A stretch of DNA of 64,000 nt from Pontibacter korlensis (GTDB lineage: Bacteria > Bacteroidota > Bacteroidia > Cytophagales > Hymenobacteraceae). The position numbers and the translations under genes are program-made. The stretch lies in NCBI RefSeq assembly GCF_000973725.1, contig NZ_CP009621.1:4023001-4087000 (forward strand). The letters run 5' to 3'. The notes below the pieces were generated by a model. It worked only from the letters and a program-made list of their open reading frames with translations. It was not told the origin of the DNA and ran no database searches. Shown piece after piece: positions 58,232-64,000 of the stretch (positions within the stretch are counted from its first letter, which is position 1; each line of letters starts with the position of its first letter).

Positions 58232-59788
58232 ATGGCAACAAATATTAGCGTTAGGCGCACGTTTTCGTACGCCTTTGCAGGTGCTTACCTTGTGGCGCTT
58301 TTCCTTTCTATCTTCGACAGGCAGATGCTGTGGCTCCTGCTAGCAATAGTGCCTTTGCACCTGGTCTTCCAGTATAACTTGCGCCAGGCGAAGCACACTT
58401 TGCTGCGCAATTACCCGTTAATTGGTTACCTGCGGTACTTTTTTGAGAGTATCCGACCTGAGTTTCGCCAATACTTCTTCGAGTCTGACACAGATGGCAA
58501 ACCTTTTAGCCGCCGTCAGCGCTCTATCGTGTATCAGCGTGCAAAAAATGTGCGTCAGACTGTGCCTTTCGGCATGCACAGTAATAGCTTGGAAGTAGGC
58601 TATGAGTGGATAGCGCATACCATGTTTCCAGTGCATGTAAAAGAGGAGAATCTTCGTGTGCTGGTAGGAAGCAGCCGCTGTAAGCACCCTTACAGTGCCA
58701 GTATTTATAACATCTCTGCTATGAGCTATGGCTCGCTGAGCAAGACTGCTGTTAGAGCTCTTAGTGCAGGTGCCAAATTGGGAGGCTTTGCTCATAACAC
58801 AGGTGAGGGTGGTGTAAGCCCGTTCCATATCGAGGGCGGGGGTGACCTAATCTGGCAGATTGGTACTGGTTACTTTGGCTGCCGTGACAAGAAAGGCAAC
58901 TTCTCAGAGGATTTGTTTAGAGAGCAGGTAGCACACCCGCAGATTAAGATGGTAGAGATAAAGCTGTCTCAAGGAGCCAAACCTGGTCACGGTGGTATAC
59001 TTCCGGCAGCTAAAAACACGCCTGAGATTGCTGCCATCCGTAAGGTGGAGCCTCATACAACCGTTGCTTCGCCTCCGGCGCATTCAGCATTCAAAGATCA
59101 GTTCACCATGCTGCTTTTTATAGAGAAACTGCGTGTACTCTCAGACGGTAAGCCTATTGGCATAAAACTTTGTATTGGCAATAAGCAGGAGTTTGAGCGC
59201 CTTTGCCAGGAGATGATGCATAACAGAATACTTCCAGACTTTATCACTATTGACGGTGCAGAAGGAGGTACTGGTGCGGCACCACTAGAATTTACCGACA
59301 GCCTTGGAATGCCACTATACGATGCCTTGGCGTATGCTCAGTCTACGTTGCGCAAGTATGGTTTGCGTGATGAAATAAAGCTGATTGCGGCAGGTAAGAT
59401 TATCACGGGAGTCGATATCATTAAAGCGGTGTCTTTAGGTGCTGATATCTGCTACAGTGCCCGAGGAATGATGTTCGCCTTAGGTTGTATTCAGGCGCTA
59501 CAGTGTGACTCAGGACGTTGCCCTGTAGGAATTGCCACTCAAGATAAGAACCTGTACCAGGGGCTTGATGTAGCTGATAAGCGTGTGCGTGTTGCAAATT
59601 TCCATGGCAACACCATTAAGTCTACTGTAGAAGTAATGGAGGCATGTGGGTTTGAAAGCCTAGAAGGCATTACGCCAGATAAGATTTTCAGGAGGGTAGA
59701 GCAGGGAAGAAACATGAGCTTTAAAGAGCTGTACTTTCCTAAAAGGACAACAGCTGCTGATGTTAGCAGAAACTATGTTCTGAACTAA
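58232..59788 (+). CDS. FMN-binding glutamate synthase family protein
   Basis: A 518-residue protein with two N-terminal membrane helices (FAGAYLVALFLSIFDRQMLW and following, about 12-50), then the FMN/glutamate-synthase barrel. Barrel motifs are ISAMSYGSLSKTAVRALSAG, FAHNTGEGGVSP, KPGHGGILPAAK and TIDGAEGGTGAAPLEF. Three Cys spaced as in the 3Fe-4S site of glutamate synthase are kept (GCIQALQCDSGRCPVGIATQ). The glutaminase domain and the C-terminal beta-helix domain are absent, so classical glutamine-dependent synthesis is unlikely from this protein alone. The true substrate is unknown. A structured leader lies upstream. Confidence 0.88.
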   Translation: MATNISVRRTFSYAFAGAYLVALFLSIFDRQMLWLLLAIVPLHLVFQYNLRQAKHTLLRNYPLIGYLRYFFESIRPEFRQYFFESDTDGKPFSRRQRSIVYQRAKNVRQTVPFGMHSNSLEVGYEWIAHTMFPVHVKEENLRVLVGSSRCKHPYSASIYNISAMSYGSLSKTAVRALSAGAKLGGFAHNTGEGGVSPFHIEGGGDLIWQIGTGYFGCRDKKGNFSEDLFREQVAHPQIKMVEIKLSQGAKPGHGGILPAAKNTPEIAAIRKVEPHTTVASPPAHSAFKDQFTMLLFIEKLRVLSDGKPIGIKLCIGNKQEFERLCQEMMHNRILPDFITIDGAEGGTGAAPLEFTDSLGMPLYDALAYAQSTLRKYGLRDEIKLIAAGKIITGVDIIKAVSLGADICYSARGMMFALGCIQALQCDSGRCPVGIATQDKNLYQGLDVADKRVRVANFHGNTIKSTVEVMEACGFESLEGITPDKIFRRVEQGRNMSFKELYFPKRTTAADVSRNYVLN

Positions 59789-59825
59789 GGGGTTCAGTAA
59801 CCTCAGTTTGGATATGACTTAAGAG

Positions 59826-59866
59826 CAGCCTGCCAGGTCACCAGCACCTGGCAGGCTGTGTTGTTT
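59826..59866 (+). terminator. Terminator after the glutamate-synthase-type gene
   Basis: CAGCCTGCCAGGT (59826-59838) pairs with ACCTGGCAGGCTG (59846-59858), then a T-rich tail. Confidence 0.85.
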
Positions 59867-59922
59867 TTGGGAGATGCTTCTTCGCTCCACTTAATACAAA
59901 GAAGTTTTCAGAAGTCGCATTG

Positions 59923-60072
59923 TTAGAAGTAGTCTTCGGTATGCTCATCGTAAGTGTCGAACTCAAAGTCTTCTTCATCAAAGTACTTATAGATAAAAAA
60001 GTAGGCTGCCGTGCTTATTAGTAGGATAGTGCCGACAAAGTATAGGAGTGGGGCTTTTTCTGTTCTTTTCAT
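59923..60072 (-). CDS. Tiny membrane peptide with acidic tail (49 residues)
   Basis: ATG 60070-60072 to TAA 59923-59925. The sequence is MKRTEKAPLLYFVGTILLIS then TAAYFFIYKYF and an acidic tail DEEDFEFDTYDEHTEDYF. One membrane helix (about 8-27) follows a positive N-terminus, so the acidic tail should face the periplasm. The build recalls small oxidase or transporter accessory subunits, but no match can be claimed. An 8-bp inverted repeat lies directly before the start codon. Confidence 0.55.
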   Translation of the reverse strand: MKRTEKAPLLYFVGTILLISTAAYFFIYKYFDEEDFEFDTYDEHTEDYF

Positions 60073-60106
60073 AGTCGTAGAACTTTTAAACTGTTACTTA
60101 CGACTA
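60072..60106. promoter_or_regulatory. Inverted repeat at the start of the small peptide gene
   Basis: TAGTCGTA (60072-60079) and TACGACTA (60099-60106) form an 8-bp inverted repeat with a 19-base gap immediately upstream of the minus-strand ATG; either an operator or a leader hairpin. Confidence 0.4.
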
Positions 60107-60156
60107 CTGCAGCTTTCAGGTACAGCTGTTTAGTAACAAACTCAGGAGGTACACAA

Positions 60157-60187
60157 AAAGAAAAGCCGGATCTTTTGGTCCGGCTTT
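60157..60187 (-). terminator. Terminator of icmF
   Basis: AAGCCGGA (60163-60170) pairs with TCCGGCTT (60179-60186). On the minus strand a T-rich run follows, 25 bases past the icmF stop. Confidence 0.75.
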
Positions 60188-60210
60188 ATACTTATGGTTT
60201 AACTGTAGGG

Positions 60211-63200
60211 CTACATATTTCTGCGGTACTGACCTCCTACCTCAAACAGAGCATTGGTGATTTGTCCAAGAGAGCAATACTTCACGGTTTCCATCATCTC
60301 TGCAAAGATGTTACCGTTCTCTATAGCCACTTGCTGTATTCTCTTCAGCATCTGAGCTGATTTATCGGCATTGCGCTCCTGCAGGGCACGCACCATCTTA
60401 ATTTGGTACTGTTTCTCTTCTTCTGTAGCACGTATCACCTCAGTAGGTATGACCGTAGGTGAGCCTTTTGAAGAAAGGAAGGTGTTTACACCAATGATTG
60501 GATACTCGCCCGTATGCTTCAGCGTCTCGTAGTATAAACTTTCCTCTTGTATCTTACCGCGCTGGTACATAGTTTCCATAGCACCCAGTACACCGCCGCG
60601 CTCTGTGATGCGGTCAAACTCAGCCAGTACAGCTTCTTCCACCAGGTCGGTCAGCTCTTCAATGATGAAAGAACCTTGAAGTGGGTTCTCGTTTTTCGCC
60701 AAACCTAGTTCACGGTTAATGATCAGCTGAATGGCCATAGCACGGCGAACCGAGGCTTCAGTTGGTGTTGTAATAGCTTCGTCGTAAGCGTTTGTGTGCA
60801 GCGAGTTACAGTTGTCGTAGATCGCGTACAGCGCCTGCAACGTAGTACGGATATCGTTGAAGTCGATCTCTTGTGCGTGAAGTGAACGGCCGGACGTCTG
60901 GATGTGGTACTTCAGCATTTGCGAACGGGCGTCGGCACCGTACTTATGCTTCATTGCCTTCGCCCAGATACGGCGGGCAACACGACCGATTACCGCATAC
61001 TCCGGATCAATACCGTTGGAGAAGAAGAAGCTCAGGTTTGGCGCAAACTTGTTGATATCCATGCCGCGGCTCACGTAGTACTCCACAAACGTGAAGCCAT
61101 TAGCAAGCGTGAAGGCAAGCTGCGTGATTGGGTTGGCACCGGCCTCAGCAATGTGATAACCCGAGATGGACACCGAGTAGAAGTTGCGCACGTTCTTGTC
61201 GATGAAGTATTGCTGCACGTCACCCATCAGGCGCAGCGAGAACTCCGTGGAGAAGATACAGGTGTTCTGTGCCTGGTCTTCTTTTAAGATATCAGCCTGT
61301 ACGGTTCCACGAACTGCAGCCAACGTACGTGTTTTGATTGGTTCGTATACTTCCGCCGGCAATACCTGGTCACCAGTCACGCCAAGTAGCATCAGGCCTA
61401 AGCCATCGTTCCCTTCCGGCAGGTTGCCCTGGTACTTCGGACGCTCAGCGCCTTTTTCTTTATAAATCGCCTCGATCTTCTGGTTCACCTCTTCCTCCAG
61501 GCCATTCTCTTTAATGTAGAGCTCGCACTGCTGGTCTATAGCAGCGTTCATGAAGAAGCCTGTTAGTATAGCAGCCGGACCATTGATCGTCATAGATACC
61601 GATGTCTTCGGATCAGCCAGGTTAAAGCCAGAATATAATTTCTTGGCATCGTCCAGGCAGCAGATGCTAACACCGGAGTTGCCAATCTTACCGTAAATAT
61701 CTGGTCTGTAGTCAGGGTCTTCGCCGTAGAGGGTTACAGAGTCGAAAGCCGTAGAGAGGCGCTTGGCTGGCATGCCTAAGCTTACGTAGTGGAAGCGGCG
61801 ATTCGTACGCTCGGGTCCACCTTCGCCGGCAAACATACGGGTAGGGTCTTCGCCTTCGCGCTTGAACGGGAACACACCAGCTGTGTATGGGAACTCGCCT
61901 GGCACGTTCTCCTGCAGGTTCCACTTCAGCAAGTCACCCCAAGCCTCATACTTGGGTGTAGCCACCTTCGGTAGCTGCAGGTGCGACAGCGACTCGGTGT
62001 GCGTCTTTATCTTAATCTCCTTGTCGCGTACTTTAAAGACATAGAACTCGTTCTTGTAGGCCTGTACTTTCTCTTTCCAGTTCTCCAGAATCTTTTTGTT
62101 CTGCCCGTCCAGGTTAAGCTCTACTTCGGCATAAGCATGCTCCAGCTGCTTCACCAGGCGGTCTTTATCTTCAACGTCTATACTTTGCACCGCCTCTATA
62201 GACTTTTTAATGCCGTACAGTTTCTGCGCTACCTCGGCCTGATCATTAGCCCATTTATCGTAGTTGCGGATGGTTTCAGAAATCTCAGAAAGGTAACGGG
62301 TGCGGCTAGGAGGGATGATAAACACCTTCTCCGACATCTCCTTAGAAGTATGCAGGTTAGAGTTAAATTCAACACCCGTTTTCTCAGAGATCTTCGCCAT
62401 GATAGCACGGTATAGCTGATTCATGCCCGGGTCGTTGAACTGAGAAGCAATGGTACCGAATACCGGTATGTCATCGTCGTTCACATCCCACAGCTGGTGG
62501 TTGCGCTTGTACTGTTTTTTTACATCGCGCAGGGCATCCAGTGCGCCACGCTTGTCAAATTTGTTCAAGGCAATCACGTCGGCAAAGTCAAGCATGTCGA
62601 TCTTCTCCAGCTGCGTAGCGGCACCGTACTCCGGTGTCATCACATACAGGCTCATGTCAGAGTGCTCGATGATCTCCGTGTCAGACTGACCAATACCGGA
62701 AGTTTCTAGGATAATCAGGTCAAAATCAGCAGCTTTTACAATATCCACAGCATCCTGTACATACTTGCTCAGGGCCAAATTGCTTTGGCGGGTTGCCAGC
62801 GAGCGCATGTATACTCTTTCGTTAGAGATGGAGTTCATACGGATTCTATCCCCCAGCAAGGCACCACCGGTTTTGCGCTTGGATGGGTCAACAGAGATAA
62901 TAGCAATTTTCTTTTCTGGAAAGTCCAGCAGGAAGCGGCGCACCAGTTCATCCACCAAAGAAGACTTTCCAGCACCACCTGTACCAGTTATACCTAAAAC
63001 AGGTGTCTTCACATCCTTAGCCTGTTCTTTTACTTCGTTAAGTATGGCTCTTGCCTCTTCCGAGAAGTTTTCGGCGGCTGAGATTAATTTGGCAATAGCT
63101 TTAGGATCCTTATCACGCAGATGCTTTGCTTCGCCGTTCAGGTCTTTGCCTGTTGGGAAGTCGCACTTCTGCAGCATATCGTTGATCATACCCTGCAGGC

Positions 63201-63597
63201 CCATGGCACGGCCGTCGTCAGGGGAGTAGATGCGGGCGATGCCGTATTCGTGCAATTCCTCAATCTCGGTTGGAAGTATAACACCACCGCCACCACCGAA
63301 GATGCGGATGTGTCCGCAGCCGCGCTCGCTGAGCAGGTCGTACATATACTTAAAATACTCCAGGTGTCCTCCCTGATAAGAAGTAATAGCGATGGCCTGT
63401 GCGTCTTCCTGAATGGCGCAGTCAACAATCTCCTGAACAGAGCGGTTGTGCCCCAGGTGAATTACCTCTGCGCCAGAGGCCTGTATGATACGACGCATGA
63501 TATTGATCGAAGCATCGTGGCCATCAAACAGAGACGCGGCGGTAACAATACGGATATGGTTAACCGGCTTATATGGCTCTACTTTGGTAAATTGCAT
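60211..63597 (-). CDS. icmF: Fused isobutyryl-CoA mutase (IcmF)
   Basis: A 1128-residue adenosylcobalamin enzyme that interconverts isobutyryl-CoA and n-butyryl-CoA, with built-in GTPase chaperone. Domains in order: B12-binding (about 12-145; His27 in [12 protein letters not shown] is the lower-ligand His), MeaB-like G domain (about 195-410; P-loop [12 protein letters not shown] at 202-213, [20 protein letters not shown], and base motif NKFDKRGA), and the substrate barrel (about 560-1128; [20 protein letters not shown] with Phe where methylmalonyl-CoA mutases have Tyr). The order B12-G-barrel is unique to IcmF. It is a stand-alone gene with its own terminator. No B12 riboswitch was recognised upstream. 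Confidence 0.95.
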   Translation of the reverse strand: MQFTKVEPYKPVNHIRIVTAASLFDGHDASINIMRRIIQASGAEVIHLGHNRSVQEIVDCAIQEDAQAIAITSYQGGHLEYFKYMYDLLSERGCGHIRIFGGGGGVILPTEIEELHEYGIARIYSPDDGRAMGLQGMINDMLQKCDFPTGKDLNGEAKHLRDKDPKAIAKLISAAENFSEEARAILNEVKEQAKDVKTPVLGITGTGGAGKSSLVDELVRRFLLDFPEKKIAIISVDPSKRKTGGALLGDRIRMNSISNERVYMRSLATRQSNLALSKYVQDAVDIVKAADFDLIILETSGIGQSDTEIIEHSDMSLYVMTPEYGAATQLEKIDMLDFADVIALNKFDKRGALDALRDVKKQYKRNHQLWDVNDDDIPVFGTIASQFNDPGMNQLYRAIMAKISEKTGVEFNSNLHTSKEMSEKVFIIPPSRTRYLSEISETIRNYDKWANDQAEVAQKLYGIKKSIEAVQSIDVEDKDRLVKQLEHAYAEVELNLDGQNKKILENWKEKVQAYKNEFYVFKVRDKEIKIKTHTESLSHLQLPKVATPKYEAWGDLLKWNLQENVPGEFPYTAGVFPFKREGEDPTRMFAGEGGPERTNRRFHYVSLGMPAKRLSTAFDSVTLYGEDPDYRPDIYGKIGNSGVSICCLDDAKKLYSGFNLADPKTSVSMTINGPAAILTGFFMNAAIDQQCELYIKENGLEEEVNQKIEAIYKEKGAERPKYQGNLPEGNDGLGLMLLGVTGDQVLPAEVYEPIKTRTLAAVRGTVQADILKEDQAQNTCIFSTEFSLRLMGDVQQYFIDKNVRNFYSVSISGYHIAEAGANPITQLAFTLANGFTFVEYYVSRGMDINKFAPNLSFFFSNGIDPEYAVIGRVARRIWAKAMKHKYGADARSQMLKYHIQTSGRSLHAQEIDFNDIRTTLQALYAIYDNCNSLHTNAYDEAITTPTEASVRRAMAIQLIINRELGLAKNENPLQGSFIIEELTDLVEEAVLAEFDRITERGGVLGAMETMYQRGKIQEESLYYETLKHTGEYPIIGVNTFLSSKGSPTVIPTEVIRATEEEKQYQIKMVRALQERNADKSAQMLKRIQQVAIENGNIFAEMMETVKYCSLGQITNALFEVGGQYRRNM

Positions 63598-63855
63598 ACT
63601 TATTTTAACAAGTTTTTTCCAGATTTGATGCGAATATAGTCATTTTGTAGCAGAATGCAGATGCTGCCAAAGGCATGGGAACTGCAGCATTTTGTACTCA
63701 TTTATACTTACGCAGTAGCGAACAGGATAGGTAAGCCTCAGCTTTATGTCTAGTAAACAAGCGCACCAATTGAGGTAAAAAATTGGGTTCATATTTCAAC
63801 TGGACTGAAAACCTGCAGCATGAGAGGTTGGATGTAAGTTGAAACCTAATAAAAC
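63598..63855. other. Intergenic region upstream of icmF
   Basis: About 260 bp. A near-consensus minus-strand TATATTCG lies around 63631-63638. No gene or cobalamin-riboswitch box seen. Confidence 0.35.
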
Positions 63856-63881
63856 AAAAAAGCCCGCTCCAGGGAGCAGGC
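63856..63881 (-). terminator. Terminator of the right-edge gene
   Basis: GCCCGCT (63862-63868) pairs with AGCAGGC (63875-63881, one G-U). On the minus strand six T follow. Confidence 0.65.
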
Positions 63882-63909
63882 GATATAAATTAATTAGTGA
63901 TACTATATA

Positions 63910-63999
63910 TTACTCTTTTGCCTTAGCGATGGCTCCGTAGAGCACAGGGCTAAAGAAACGGAGGTTCTCCAGGATACACGTCATACTGTAAAATTTATT
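63910..63999 (-). CDS. C-terminal end of an unidentified gene (partial)
   Basis: The minus-strand frame is open from the right window edge and ends at TAA (63912-63910). It reads NKFYSMTCILENLRFFSPVL then YGAIAKAKE. A terminator follows 28 bases on, which makes a true gene end likely. Too little is visible to name a family. Confidence 0.5.
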   Translation of the reverse strand, partial: NKFYSMTCILENLRFFSPVLYGAIAKAKE

Positions 64000-64000
64000 C

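Noticed and set aside
63598..63855. Cobalamin riboswitch upstream of icmF
   Set aside because: No B12-box-like sequence or matching fold was seen on the minus strand.

Overview
The window looks like chromosomal DNA of a Cytophagales bacterium, most likely Hymenobacteraceae (Pontibacter-like). Pointers are a 287-residue Bacteroidota-type RpoD, many TAnnTTTG-type -7 promoter boxes with almost no Shine-Dalgarno sequences, a type IX secretion cargo with a CHU_C-like C-terminus, a SusA-like periplasmic amylase, bacillithiol (bshB1) and IcmF genes, and the rpsO-pnp-rpoD-trxB arrangement. The genus is an inference from gene content.

Layout. 1-1.6 kb: end of an ABC-F gene and a decayed IS256-family element with intact target duplications. 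1.7-5.2 kb: minus-strand alpha-glucosidase/treZ pair (maltodextrin and trehalose). 5.2-7.4 kb: small lipoprotein, a hypothetical gene, tRNA-Met, a START-like protein. 7.4-18.1 kb: plus-strand housekeeping block (LptF/G permease, rpsO, pnp, rpoD, trxB, M23/LysM peptidase, bshB1, two NADPH-type oxidoreductases). 18.5-21.2 kb: Asp-rich DUF4142 lipoprotein, a complete solo tnpB element, a TetR regulator. 21.7-24.5 kb: small membrane protein and four clustered genes for hydrophilic, apparently disordered Tyr/Arg/Asp/Asn/Gly-rich proteins. 24.7-27.6 kb: arsenic operon (arsR, arsI-like, metallophosphoesterase, acr3). 27.7-31.0 kb: OmpR-type two-component pair with a PepSY-like/SdiA-regulated lipoprotein. 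31.1-35.6 kb: LytS/LytTR pair divergent from an outer-membrane receptor, with LytTR-like direct repeats between them. 35.6-37.0 kb: a second, decayed tnpB element inserted at the receptor stop codon. 37.0-46.7 kb: MscS channel, SusA-like amylase, DUF4920 lipoprotein, YceI-like protein, orphan oxidase subunit III, T9SS cargo, a hypothetical, a GreA/B-like coiled-coil protein. 46.8-48.2 kb: a complete IS256-family element. 48.2-60.1 kb: mixed genes including three distant paralogues of an unrecognised family of about 140-160 residues, M61 and NlpC/P60 peptidases, a SIMPL protein, a Glu/Leu-type dehydrogenase, FKBP, an FMN-type glutamate synthase with a structured leader, and two tiny membrane peptides. 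60.2-63.6 kb: icmF. The right edge holds the end of an unidentified minus-strand gene.

Links between parts. The two signalling systems each sit beside a probable target, and in both cases direct repeats of the expected spacing are visible. The arsenic operon is self-contained except for an arsenate reductase. Each transposon family has one intact and one decayed copy. The most unusual stretches are the disordered-protein cluster (22.1-24.5 kb), the three-paralogue family (50.6-56.6 kb), and an orphan plus-strand transcription unit near 49.0-49.3 kb. All homology statements rest on recognition of motifs by eye; no database search or folding calculation was run.
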